From NCBI GenBank assembly GCA_009602725.1, contig WELB01000061.1:521730-558073 (forward strand): a stretch of 36,344 nt of DNA, written 5' to 3'. Position 1 is the stretch's first letter, and each line of letters opens with the position of its first letter. This DNA comes from Spirogloea muscicola (lineage: Eukaryota > Streptophyta > Zygnematophyceae > Spirogloeales > Spirogloeaceae). Shown piece after piece: positions 11,189-22,700 of this stretch. A program made the position numbers and the translations under genes. Under the pieces are notes generated by a model. The model was not told where the DNA came from and did not search any database. It saw only the letters and a program-made list of their open reading frames with translations.

Positions 11189-11990
11189 NNNNNNNNNNNN
11201 NNNNNNNNNNNNNNNNNNNNNNNNNNNNNNNNNNNNNNNNNNNNNNNNNNNNNNNNNNNNNNNNNNNNNNNNNNNNNNNNNNNNNNNNNNNNNNNNNNNN
11301 NNNNNNNNNNNNNNNNNNNNNNNNNNNNNNNNNNNNNNNNNNNNNNNNNNNNNNNNNNNNNNNNNNNNNNNNNNNNNNNNNNNNNNNNNNNNNNNNNNNN
11401 NNNNNNNNNNNNNNNNNNNNNNNNNNNNNNNNNNNNNNNNNNNNNNNNNNNNNNNNNNNNNNNNNNNNNNNNNNNNNNNNNNNNNNNNNNNNNNNNNNNN
11501 NNNNNNNNNNNNNNNNNNNNNNNNNNNNNNNNNNNNNNNNNNNNNNNNNNNNNNNNNNNNNNNNNNNNNNNNNNNNNNNNNNNNNNNNNNNNNNNNNNNN
11601 NNNNNNNNNNNNNNNNNNNNNNNNNNNNNNNNNNNNNNNNNNNNNNNNNNNNNNNNNNNNNNNNNNNNNNNNNNNNNNNNNNNNNNNNNNNNNNNNNNNN
11701 NNNNNNNNNNNNNNNNNNNNNNNNNNNNNNNNNNNNNNNNNNNNNNNNNNNNNNNNNNNNNNNNNNNNNNNNNNNNNNNNNNNNNNNNNNNNNNNNNNNN
11801 NNNNNNNNNNNNNNNNNNNNNNNNNNNNNNNNNNNNNNNNNNNNNNNNNNNNNNNNNNNNNNNNNNNNNNNNNNNNNNNNNNNNNNNNNNNNNNNNNNNN
11901 NNNNNNNNNNNNNNNNNNNNNNNNNNNNNNNNNNNNNNNNNNNNNNNNNNNNNNNNNNNNNNNNNNNNNNNNNNNNNNNNNNNNNNNNNN
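11189..11990. other. Assembly gap (N)
   Basis: This is a run of about 800 unknown bases. Long apparent reading frames crossing it in all frames are artefacts. It hides the first exon or exons of the BtuF-like gene downstream and perhaps part of a promoter region shared with the Em gene. Confidence 0.99.
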
Positions 11991-13746
11991 CGCCGCCGGC
12001 GGTGCGCGCCGTGTCGCTGCTGCCGTCGGCGTCCGACATCGCCGCCGCGCTCGGCGCCGCCGGCGCGCTCGTCGGCCGCTCCCACGAGGTCCTCCCCCTC
12101 ATCCAACACCTGATGCCTTAACCCCTTAAACCCTGGACCCGCCTCCTCCCTGCCTCCCTCCCCTCCTTGTCCTCCTCTCCCCCTGTTCCTCTCAGTCGTG
12201 AGAGCCGCCAAAGATGACTGAGTAAAGTGGCTCTCCCAAAGGCGGCTGTGAGCAGCCAGCCCAAAAAGCCCAACAAGGCGCGCAGGGCCCGAGAAGCGCT
12301 TCCCCAAAGCTTGTCCCGGTAGGACAATCACTTGGTAAGCTTTAGTTGGGAACCGCACGTCAGAAAGACAAGCCGCCGGGCAGCAACCCCCTTGACGACA
12401 GCCAGAGGCTGCAGCCACAGCACGGCTAGCACGCAACGGTGGCCCTTTCAGGACCCTTTAAAGCCTTAAACCCTTCAACCCTTAAACCCTTAACTCCGCA
12501 AACCCTTGACCCCTTTCCATCTTCAAAACCCCTCACTTGCCGTGCACTGCCCACTTGCCCGGCAGTGCGACGCGGCGGGCGTGGAGGCGCTGCCGGCCTG
12601 CACGGAGGCCAAGTTCAGCATGGACCAGGGCCTCACGGCGCTCCAGGTCCACAGCGCGGCGGCCACGGCCTCGGCCGGCATCTGGGAGGTGATGGCCGTG
12701 AGCTTGCTCGGCCCTCCGGGCGCTCTGGAATGCCCATCTAACGCTTGGACCACGGCAGTCTCCATAATCCCACGATCTTTACAAACCCACCATAATGCCA
12801 CGATCTTTACCAAACCCATTATCCCAATCAATGGGTTTTGTCAGTGAGCAGTTGTTTCATCAGTGACTTCTGTGCTCTGCCGACGCGCTGTCTTCCAGCA
12901 GCAAGCACCGCTTGGTCCGGCTGACGGCCATCGCCGGCAGCGGCGGCGGCGCCCGGTGGCCAGGCCTCCTTCCTCGGCGACGGCGCGCTGCTCGTGGAGT
13001 GGTGCCTCGCGCCGTACCGCACACTGCCGGAGGCCCTGTGCGAGCTGCGGCCGACGGTCATCCTCACGCAGCTCCAGCTCGGGCGCGGCGCCGTGACGCG
13101 GAGCCAGGTGGAGGCGGCGCTGGCCAGCCTCCTGGGCTACGCGCCTCGGCTCGTGCACATGGACCCCGCCAACCTTGCCGGCGTTTGGGCCGACGTGCGC
13201 GCCGTCGCGGCCGCGCTCCTCCCTAACGGCGATGAAGTGGGCTGCGCCGAGGTGGCGCGCCTGCAGGCGCGCATGGCCGTCGCTGCCGGCCTCGCCCGTG
13301 GCCGCCCGGTGACGTCCAAGGTGCTCCTGGTGCAGTGGGCGGATCCGCCGCTCCTCGCCGGCGCCTGGGCGCCCGAGCTCCTGGCGCTCTCCGGCGTTGA
13401 TAGCGTCGACAGCCCCCTTGCCGCCGCCGCTGCGCCGACGTGGGCGTCGCTGGCCGCCGCATGCCTCGACGCTGCCGCGCCGCCCCTCCTCATCTTCGCG
13501 CTCTGCGGCCTCGACCTCGAGGCGTCCCTCGCCGAGGCGCGGCGCGTCATCGCCGCAGGGCACCTCTCGGGCTTCAAGCCGGCGGCCCGAGTCGCGGTCA
13601 TGGACGCTGCGCGGCTCCTCACGCGCCCCGGCCCGTCGCTCGTCGAGGCCCTCGAGGTGCTCGTCGAGGTCCTGCACCCCGAGGCGCAGCCCTTCAACCA
13701 CCTCGGCCGCCTCTGGCTCCCGCTCGACCTCCACACCACCGCGTGA
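11991..13746 (+). CDS. BtuF-like periplasmic-binding-fold protein (5' part in gap)
   Basis: Three exons are visible: 11991-12088 (5' end inside the gap), 12566-12688 and 12964-13746, joined in phase 0. The first carries the start of a Fe/B12 periplasmic-binding domain (PF01497 type) with VSLLPSASDIAAALGA and VGRSHE; the second begins with CD and ends near SAGIWE. The large last exon has LCELRPTVILTQ, then VQWADPPLLAGAWAPELL, and ends with HPEAQPFNHLGRLW. This layout matches the BtuF/cobalamin-binding-like proteins found in bacteria and some algae. In bacteria such folds deliver corrinoids or iron chelates to ABC transporters; the role here is unknown. The usual cysteine-containing stretch after ILTQ is replaced by LQLGRGAVT, so ligand binding may differ. 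Local GC content is very high and the last exon is long and intronless. Confidence 0.72.
12228..12436 (+). repeat. Repeat fragments inside an intron
   Basis: 12228-12262 is a diverged unit of the 629-927 array (GTGGCTCTCCCAAAGG...CAGCCAGCCC). 12334-12436 matches the first ~110 bp of the 950-1330 element, including GAACCGCACGTCAGAAAGAC, CCCCTTGACGA-AGCCAGAGGC and GCACGGC-AGCACGCA. Both lie in the intron 12089-12565 of the BtuF-like gene, which also has telomere-like CCCTTAAACC runs at 12117-12140 and 12460-12535. Confidence 0.75.
12460..12535 (+). repeat. Intronic telomere-like tract (CCCTTAAACC)
   Basis: Degenerate CCCTT(T)AAA units run up to the acceptor region of the BtuF-like gene's second intron-flanked exon at 12566. 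Confidence 0.75.
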
Positions 13747-13993
13747 CTGCTGCCACCCATTCGATGCTCGTCACAAGTGCTTACCATGATTTCTTGAGAG
13801 CCCATTCTGGGGGTCCTACTAATAATGTAGTTATCTATGATAAAGTCAGTGAGTCCGAGCGTGAGTGCTGGTTAAGTGCATCTGCTTGAGCTGAGCTCTT
13901 GGGGCTTGAGAGTGAGTCATACCTCCATTAGCTGCCACTTGCAGCTACACGGCATTGCACGAATTCTTTGGCAGCAGCAGAAGTTCACGTCCT

Positions 13994-16900
13994 TCAGCGA
14001 GCCCTGTCGCTGCTGGCATCACGTGCGCTGTCCTGTGGCACTGTCACGCCTGCGGTCAGCTTTCCAGTCCTCCGCTGCTTGCGGCTACGCCGCTCTGGGA
14101 GGCCCATAAGCTGGCACAGCTTTGCCCGCCCGACTTTCTGCGCAATGAAGCCATCGACAGGCTAATTAGTTGACTTTACTGAGGCTGCAAGTTTAAGCTT
14201 AAGTTTTGCAAAGTAGGCCTGGACCACAGAAAATTAGCAAGGAAACTGCCGCCAAAAGATGGACAGAAGAGCGCTTGTGCACGTCCCATAAGCTCCAGGC
14301 CATGTACCTGGATGATGTAGCGCAGATCGTGGCGCCGCTGCTGCAGGAGCTCATTGTTGGATGGCATCACAAGGAGGCCCGCCGCGCAGCCTGCCTCCCA
14401 CTCTTCCTCAAAGTCGCTGCAATCTGACACAAACGAGAAGCAGCCGGGTTGTCATGCAGTTCTTCGTGTAGAAATGAGTGGTTTTTCTGCACCACGGCTT
14501 CACATTCAGCGCAGAGGCGCCAGGCTTTTCTTGGAAAATGGAATGCATGCATGAGCCTTGTGTTGCTCAGCCGAAGGAAAGTCCAGGAATGGCTCGCGTG
14601 CCTCTTGTGGCCTGGCCATTGTGGGCCGACTGCACAGCGGCGGCTCGCCCTGAACGTTGGCTCCGCGCGAGTACGTACTCACGAAGCGCCTGCACTGCAC
14701 GTTCCTCCTGGTGCCAGTGCCCCTTCTGTGGCACCACCACCAGGCAGCACGGCAGATTCGTGAGATGGGCGAGTATTGCCTATGACGTGTGTGAAGACAG
14801 CACTCTCTCACCCCTTTGACTGTGATTGATGACCATTCACGAGGACATCAAATCGCCCGTGCCAACAATGCTGGACTTGAACCTGTGGCAACTGCTAAGA
14901 CAATCCAAACCCTAAACCTTGAACCCCCAAACCCTAAACCCGGAATCCGAAACCCTATACCCTTGCTGCAGGGTAGACGATGTTGCAGAGAGTGGTCAAG
15001 AGGAAGCGGAGCGGCAGCTCACGCCGTGGCGCGAGCACCGGAGGCCCATGTAGTCGGCCAGCACAGCAGGGCCGCCGTGCCGCTTGAGGGCCGCGATCAA
15101 GTCCTGGCGACCCTCCGCTCGCAGCTGCCTATACCTCGGAATGACATTCCTGAGCAATAGTAAGTCGGCTGGTAGAGTGTGTCAGCAGGGCCTCTTATGG
15201 CTTAAGCCACCAACATTGATGTCAATCAGAGCTTTATGTACAAGTAAATCAAAGACCAGGTTGCTGGTGAGGTACTTACATCCCCCTTTCGCTCAGGAAC
15301 GAGCGCATGTCATCCGCGAGCGACTCTATGGCGACCGCCGAGGCTGGCCGGCGGCCGAGCTGCGCCGCCACGTCCTTGTAGCCGCCGTGCATCGTGATCT
15401 GTCCGCACCAACGGCCCCAACCCACAGCAGCTTGAGGCCTGAACCGCTACACGCCGCTGCTCTTATGATGATGGATAAGTGTAACAGCATGAAAGGCAAA
15501 GCGTTAACTGAACACTGACCGCGTTGTGGAGATCGTAGCGGCCAAGCTCCCGCACGGCTTTCGCCTGGGGCATGATGGCTACACCCCCCTCGGCGGCTGC
15601 AGCTGCGGTGGCTGCCTTGGCAGAGGACCGCACCCATGCCTCCGACGACACAAGCCACTCAATCTCCGCATCCACGTTGCGGAGGTCCTCCCTATGGGGC
15701 CATCAAGAAATTAGCACGCACATAATCACTGGAGTCAGTCGAGAAACCAAGATTTACTATAGTACAAGTTGATACCTACACGTATGATGTTCTGTCAGTA
15801 AGTACGTAGTCACCAGAAGCCATTGGGCCGGCGGCGCGCTCGAAGTCCCAGCGCCGCGGCGACGCTGAGGAAGCCGCCGGCGGCTGCGATGCGGGCGACA
15901 ATGTCCTGCCGCCCTGCGGCAACGAGCTGCCGCCGCGTCGGCATGTACGGCTGGCCTAGCCGGCTGTCGCTGAGCCAGCGGTCGGGCCGGCCGCCATCGC
16001 AACCCCGTGCGGCGCGCCTCATCCTCTCGTCCGCCTCTGCGCTCTCCTAGCAACGGCAGACCAGAACCCATGAGTTGATCAAGTGGCTTTTACTGTCTGT
16101 AGCTAATTCGAAATTAAACGATGACATCACCGTAGTTGGTTAAATGATTCAACGTCCAAGTAAGAAGAAGAGAAGACCGAGGAAACCAAGAAGACCGGAA
16201 TCTCTTGATTTGCCAAATTACATGGCTATCTGAAACCTGCTGCAGGCACTCTGGCCCAGGGTGCTACCTGAAAGTCTTTATCCTCAGAATACAGTCCTAT
16301 GCAGCATTGCATGGTCAGTGCCATGACCAGACATTGGGCCATTAAGACTCAAGGTCTGCTTAAAAGCTTACCTCCACGTTCCTGGGGTTCTGCCATGACT
16401 GGAGGAGGCAGGACTGGCGGCCAGCGCGGTCCTCTTCCCAGAACTCGGACAGCAGCGGCTCCAAGGCGTCCAGCTGACCCTCCCGATGCCCCAGCTCCAG
16501 CAAGCCCGCTGGAGGCTGCGACAAGAGGCATCGAGCACCACCGTCAGCCAGAGGCTCAGGTCAGCAGCTGGCGATAGATGACACTGTCATGCAGACAGCT
16601 GAGACCAGTTCCTTGAGCTTAAGTCTTACCATATTCTATGATCTGTGCACCGTGCTCGAGAGTCTCCACCGTGCTGGAGACTCTTAATGTCAAATTACAG
16701 CCTGCATGACTATTTTCCTCTGAAGTGTGACATGATGCTGTTTGATCACTTCTTGCGAGGCTGACTCACGTGGATGAGCAGGCAATGTGCCGTTGCATCG
16801 ATCCTCTTCACGATCGCGTCCACAAAAGGCACGAGGAACGTGGCTATGCACGGACCCTCTTCTTCCTTTCCGTCCATCGCCCCTCCTCCGCATGCTCGAC

Positions 16901-17881
16901 CTTAGCAGCAACTCTAAGCCCGTGTTCAGAATCTCCTGCTGTTCTTGCATCCAGGGCTGGGGAAACTGGTGCTCCGGGCCCACTCGGTCTCTTGGACGAA
17001 GCCGCAGGAAGTGGAGGCGACGCCTTTGCGCTCAAGCTAGTGACTTGCAGCATGCGCTCGTGGACTGCAAGAAGAGGCACTTACAAGTAGTCAGCTGGCG
17101 AGTCATTCACAGCAACAACTCATGTCAAGAATAAATGCTCCATCAATTGCTATTAGCTGGATCACAGCTTACAGTGAATCTCCTTCGTACGCTATTTTGC
17201 ACCTGCAGTCTCATAGTTGCTGTCTCCGCCGTCTGATACGTCAGCGAGCTCCACCTGACTTACGACGTCCAGCAGCTCGTCCACAGTTCCTGCACAGCGT
17301 GCAGCTCCACTAGACCTGGCTGTTAAGTGCCAGCTATGTAAGTTTGGCGATTGAGATGCTTTTGATATGCATAACAGAAACTGAAGCTGGGGTGGGCTTG
17401 GCTTGCCGACCTGTTCGGGGTGAGGGTGTAGGGTCTAGGGTTAAGGGCTTAGAGATTAGGGTCAGGGTGGGCTTGGCTCACCAATCTCTTCGCCAGTGGC
17501 CTCCAGCACTACGCGCCATCCCTTGACGTCCACCGCGCCGGTGACGACGTCCTCTGCGGTCAGCAGCCCGCCGCCGACGTCCGGACGAAAGCCACGACCA
17601 CGGCGGCTGCTGCACTCGCCCACCAAAGCGCTCACGCCACCCGTCTCTCGTGATGGCACTCCACCAGCGTCTGGCGCTGCGCCCAAGTGGCCAGTACTGG
17701 CGGCGCGGCGTTCAGTCTGCACGTCTATCGACTGGGACGCCAGCAGAAAGGGCTGTGGGGAAAGGCTGAGCCTTTGCCAAGCGCCCACGAACGAAAGACG
17801 GGCTCTCGAGCCGGCTGCGGCATGCCAGCTGCTGCCGGAGAGAGCCAAGGACGGCCTGCTGCCAGCGGCGGCCCCGAGCAT
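13994..17881 (-). CDS. RimM-type PRC-barrel protein with C-terminal helical repeats
   Basis: RimM proteins assist 30S ribosome (16S rRNA/S19) maturation in bacteria and organelles. On the minus strand the clear exons are 17881-17482, ~17289-17260, ~17064, ~16843-16770, 16515-16372, 16046-15814, 15691-15520, 15398-15280, 15149-15023, 14725-14683, 14423-14308 and 14137-13994. The barrel reads GWRVVLEATGEEIG, TVDELLDV, HERMLQV, FLVPFVDAIVKRIDA and ends with PPAGLLELG, the RimM terminal signature. The N-terminal RimM domain was not found; a Ser/Ala/Arg-rich, transit-peptide-like stretch stands there. After the barrel come four copies of a repeat of form MPxxxxLxxxGRxDLxxxIxxxGGxxxVAxxLG, separated by linkers with a G-F/H-W motif and an acidic helix (for example NGFWEDLRNVDAEI). 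Joins between 16843 and 17264 are uncertain. The start ATG is a guess. Confidence 0.7.
14900..14962. repeat. Intronic telomere-like tract
   Basis: AAACCCTAAACC-type units lie in the intron between RimM-like exons 15149-15023 and 14725-14683. The gene runs on the minus strand, so its transcript carries the TTTAGGG sense. A second tract of opposite sense lies near 17424-17466 in another intron of the same gene. Confidence 0.8.
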
Positions 17882-18129
17882 CTGGCGCTTCGGCGATGCA
17901 AACCCACCGGCGTCGGTGCTGCTGCTGCCGTTTGAGGTCGCCAAGACCACAAGGCCTTAGCTGGACGAGAAGGTCAGAGGGACTGGCCTCGGGTGTTCAG
18001 CCTACGCTAGGGTTCTGGTTGCAGGGGTTAAGAGGGGGGAGAGAGAGCGAGTGGGTTTAAGAGTGGCTAAGGGAAAGGTTTTGGCTTTTGGGGCAGGCCT
18101 TGTCCGGGAGCTTTGAGGCCCGTTCAGAC

Positions 18130-18330
18130 CTTCCAGGCCTTGTACGTTCCTTTGAGCTGGCCTCTCACAACCATTGCCTTACTATTTAAGAGCCGTTCCT
18201 CTGAGGCCCCTTTTCTTTGGTTTTTGTCCATTCTTTTTGGGCTGGCTTCTGCCAGCTCCTCTTTTCTTTGGGCGAGCTCCTCTCTCTTCTGGCGCCTTCG
18301 AAGTGTTCATTCCGTTTTGCTGGGCTAGCC
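18130..18330 (-). repeat. Hairpin-core dispersed repeats
   Basis: Two head-to-tail copies occur: TTTGAGCTGGCCTCTCACAA followed by CCATTGCCTTA near 18150, and TTTTTGGGCTGGCTTCTGCC near 18233. The first resembles 25530-25575 and 29445-29500, including the CATTGCCTTAC continuation. Confidence 0.7.
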
Positions 18331-18779
18331 AACCACTGCCATCGGGCCATCGCCCCTCTACTGGTAGAGTCATTCCTTTTGAGGTCTCCTGACGGCAAGG
18401 GCATACGAGCTAATCGGCGTTCCTCATAGACTACCAACCAGTAACCATCATCAGTGAAGTATTCGATGCTCCATAGGGAGAAGCGCACAATGCTGCGTTT
18501 GGTTGTCGATGTCATTGCCGACCTCCAGGCGCTCCTGTGACCACCGTGGGTCTGGTCTGCGTCCACGAATGAGCAATTAGCGCAGCCATGCGCTCCGAGG
18601 AGTAAAGCTACAGGCCAGCTTTCGGCACCTCCCACTCGTCCACAAGGTTGACGACTACTCCTACTCTACTGCTGCAGCTGCTGCCACACACTGCGCAATA
18701 GAATGCCTGCTTGGCTGGCAGCTGAAGTGTAGTTGCTCAAATAGTGCGAGGTAAGAAGTACACGTGCAGCAGCGAGCAA

Positions 18780-19310
18780 CGGTCACTCCTAGCATGCCCA
18801 AGTACATGCAGTCTGCCAAGCGGCGAGCGCAAAGGAATGGAAATACTTGGACCACCCGGTGGGAGACGAGTTTGTTCGACTGGCAGTCGACGTGCAAGGA
18901 GCCTTTGGCACAAAATTGCTCGACTTGCTTCACCACCTTGCGCGGCGTGCAGCGGCCCGCCGCCTTGGGCAGCAGGGCGAGCAGCCCGGCTTCAATGTCG
19001 CCGGGTCCCTCGCTCAAGTCTTCTAAATGCGCTTGGCCATCTCGATGCAGCAGTCCCTTGCCTTCGCGGTTCACTTGCGCGCAGGCCAAGCTTTGGCGGC
19101 GGCCTCCGGCTTCCGTCAGGGCGGCGTCTTTCCACCGGCTAGCTACTCAGACTTGCATCTCCTGACTAGAGGTTACTGAGCGTTCCCTGGCTGATGTCTT
19201 AGTCCTAGTCCTTCGCACTCCGGCTCCTTCAGACCTTGTCCATTCCTTTGGGCTGGCCTTTCCCAGCCACCAGTCAATCTGGCCGCGCTTTCTTTCAAGT
19301 ACACCTGCCA
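18780..19310 (-). repeat. Dispersed element, copy 2 (inverse) with flanking hairpin repeat
   Basis: 18780-19185 is the inverse counterpart of 950-1330. It is immediately followed by 19190-19310, which reads on the minus strand as GCGCGGCCAGATTGACTGGT, GGCTGGGAAAGGCCAGCCCA, GACAAGGTCTGA and GGACTAAGACATCAGCCA. That second block recurs with the same order at 25410-25520. In copy 1 the two blocks occur in the opposite order, which suggests rearranged or nested modules. Confidence 0.72.
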
Positions 19311-19746
19311 CTTGCCGGGGATTGTCCACAGTGGAGACAAAGAATGGCGTTCAAAAGTGGACACCATGCTGGGTCACTCCACGGCCAGCTACACGCGACT
19401 ACAAGCCTTGTCAGACTGGCCAGCTATTCAATACAAGGAACCTTAGTGCCAAAGGACTCTGCTTGCTCCAGGCCCGTCCTCCATGGGCAACCCACCTTGG
19501 CACGTCAGAAGCTGGCTGCAGATCCTACCTCCCACTTTGGCACGTCAGAAAAGAATGTGCTTCCTACGTGACAACCCACTAACTGTAATACTGAGCCTTT
19601 TGACCAGCGGCGAATACTTGATGACAGGATCCGCAACACCCTCACCCACCCTCACCCACCCCTGCTCCTCCACTGCATAATCTACATGGCCACTCCGTCG
19701 CAGTTGGCCTTGGCAGCTACAACTGGACGCTGACGAGAGAACAAAG

Positions 19747-22700
19747 TCACTTGAGAAGGCTAGCAATTTCTGTCAGTGACCTGTGTTCCTCATTGTACAG
19801 CGCCTGCTGCCGAGCCTGCATCTCTGAAGCCCACTCCTTTTGCTCTCCTTTTCTAAAAACAGCAATCAGTGTCCTGTAGGTCGTCATGTCTGGCAAGCAT
19901 CTGCAATGGCAGAAGCAGGGATGTCAGCTTATTGAGATTGCATGCATGTAACGAAAGCTGCAGTAGCCAAACTGGTGTCATAACAACTGACATTTCCAGG
20001 GGGCGGCACAGTGAGTCTGCACAGGAAGGCTTCACACAAGCATTCAATGCAACCGATGCCACCTAAGTTCGGAGCAGATGTTTAGGAGCAGACCTGTTGG
20101 CCAGCAAGCGATCATAGATGGCAAGAGCCTGCTGCCAGAGGCCAAGGTGATTCAGGCAGCCCAGCACAATGTTGTAGCTCTTGGTGGTCGGCGGGACCTC
20201 AGATGTCTCCATCAAACCAATGATCTGCATAGCAATTGGCGCAAAGCATGAACATAAGTAGCATGACAGATTAACCCCACACATTATGCACGACCGACGT
20301 GACGAGTAGCTCGGTGGACTTGTTCACCTCCAAGCACTTCTTCCACCTCTGTATACGTGCAAACGCACGCAACATAGCGTGGAAAGTGGCTGCTGACGCC
20401 TTCACCCCGCTCTGCTGCATCTGGTTGAAGATCTAGAAACACGAATCCGCTGATCCTAGTCAATCTCTTCAAGTCCTCAACATGTGTAGATTTATACTGC
20501 ACTGCAGTAGGCCCAACCCTCACATTGCAGGTGCAAACAAGTCCAATCTCAATGTGAGTGCTATGATTCCAATAGCAATAAGATCTGAAAACTTCCCCGA
20601 TTACCAAAACCGTCTCCAACTTGGACAGTACATGCGCCTTTATGAGTCTTATCAGGCAGTAAATGCACCTGCCATGCACGCTCCGCCTGGCCAGCCTTCC
20701 CAAGTGTGTCAGCAAGGAGGGTGAATGAGCGTGTGGATGGCATCACGCCGTCACCTTTCATTTGGTGAAAGAGCGTCTCAGCTTCCTCCCACCTCCTCAG
20801 CCTTGCACACCATGTATCAGCCTCAGAAATGGCAAAGATGTAGATGGAACAGAGAAGGAACTCCATTGCGACTTGACAGACGCTAGACAAAGGTTCAAGA
20901 TCCTGATGAAGTGAGTCTCTCAAAGCTATCCCAGCGCGGAAATGCCTCCAGTCAAGGGCTGTGTGTACCTGCAGCAGCAGGATAGGAGGAGATTGTAGAC
21001 AACTTGGTTTGGTATGACGCCAGCAGGGCGCATGCCTTGACCCACTTCAAGAGCATCCTCGTGTTGCCCGGACTTGTCCAAGGCGTCCAGCAGAATGCCA
21101 TATGCTGTGACATCTGGCTGTATATTAGACACCCTCATTTCAGTGAATATGTCCATGGCATCCTTGTATAGCCCTGCGCAGTTTTGAATTCATCACCAGA
21201 TCTGCTCAATGACTGGACGATGTGCACAAGCATGTAGTCTGAGCCCCACGCTTGAAGTCTTGTCATCGGATCACACAGGAAACCAGCAACAACCTTCTAG
21301 GATTCAGAAATTGCACGGGAGGCAGGGCATGCAAGCAGCACTGACCTGCATTGCCGTACGCTTGCATCAACGCTGAGTAGCTGACAACATTGGGCTCACA
21401 CCCGTCCTTCTTCATGGTTTGTAGTACATTGTGCGCTTCCTTGTAAAGCCCCTGCAGCCAGCCCGGCAAGAAGCTCAACCCCACCTTTAATGATGTGCTT
21501 CAAGAAGACTGTACACGGCAAGAAGCTCGCCCACCTTGGTTGATGTGCTTCAAGAAGACTCTATGTGATCTGCAAAGCACGTTGTGCTCGATTGAGCATG
21601 GATATACAGACTGCAGGCTGAGGAGTGCTCTGATCAAGCTGACCTTCTTTCCATAGGCGTCCATGAGCGAGGTGTACACTTGGACCGACGGCGTCACGCT
21701 GGCCCGCTGCATCTCTTCAAAGAAGACGTGCGCATCCTCATGCCGCCCGTCTTTGCCGGCCGCATTGATCATGATGCTGTAGGTCACTGCATTGGGCACT
21801 GGACCAGTCCTCTGCAACTTTTGGAAGACACTGGCTGCTGCATCGTGGAGACCCGCATTCAGCTCAGCAAGGATGAGCGCATTGTAGGCCGCGATATTGA
21901 GCTCCACGCTGCGAGCCTCTGCCTCCTCGAGCACCTTCGAAAGCTAACCAATGAAATGTAGATGTCAGCGGTCTGAGAGGATGGTCTGAGAAGTGTATGT
22001 TAAATTGGATGCTGACCTGAGCACTGATAAAATGGTAGAGAAAGGGGCTTTCTGCCAACTCACCATGTCAGCCTTACTACTTCGATCGCAGGCCGCAATG
22101 AGCGAGCAGATAGTGACAACGGTGGGCTGGAGCTTGGCATCGTCATATTCGTGCAGCAGGCCCCAGGCGTCGGCCAGCCTGCCAGCACGGCTGTACCCAT
22201 CGACCAGATTGTTGAGCGTGACCACATTGGGCCGGCAGTGCCGGCGTTTCATGCGGTCGAACACGCCCCGTGCCTCCTCCGGCAGCCCGGCCTTGCTGCC
22301 AGATCAATTGCTGAAGGCAATGAGACTAGTAGCACATGCATCAGACACCTCCGATTGTGACTAATACATTCACTATACTGCTGAACGGGAGCAGAATCAG
22401 AATTCAGAGGTTCGGGCCTCACCTGTAAGCGTTGATGAGAGAGGAGTAGGAAACGACATCCGGCAGAAGGTCAGCCATCTCCAGCATGTCAAAGACCTCT
22501 TTGGCAGCTTCGTGCATGCCCCACGCTCCATAAGCGCCAATCAACGTATTGAAGGTCACGGCATTGGGCGCCACCCCCTCAGCGAGCATGTCATCAAACA
22601 CGGCCCGCGCTTTTGCATGGTCCCCACTGGTCACAAGGACACAGGCCAGATTGTCCTAGTATCAGGTTATCAGTGTAACTTGATAACACCCTCCCGCTAG

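Larger units (their letters stand above)
17882..19746. other. Repeat-rich intergenic region
   Basis: This lies between the RimM-like 5' end and the PPR 3' end. It holds a telomere-like fragment (18005-18030), hairpin-core repeats (18130-18300), the inverse copy of the 380 bp element (18780-19185) and its neighbour repeat (19190-19310). There is also a direct repeat of TTGGCACGTCAGAA near 19498 and 19538 and a short CCCTCACCCA array at 19638-19662. I see no convincing gene. Confidence 0.65.

Noticed and set aside
10325-12436. A 703-codon open frame on the minus strand, and similar long frames in other phases, across 11189-11990
   Set aside because: They are open only because the N gap contains no stop codons. 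The parts outside the gap belong to the Em gene region and to repeats.
18186-18635. A 149-codon minus-strand frame considered as the missing N-terminal RimM domain
   Set aside because: It lacks the GxxHGxxGExxV-type signature and passes through hairpin-core repeats.
22635-22680. An upstream acceptor adding DNLACVLVT to PPR exon 6
   Set aside because: Joining it to exon 5 breaks the frame. The acceptor at 22627 restores the canonical 35-residue PPR spacing (HAYAASGDHAKA).
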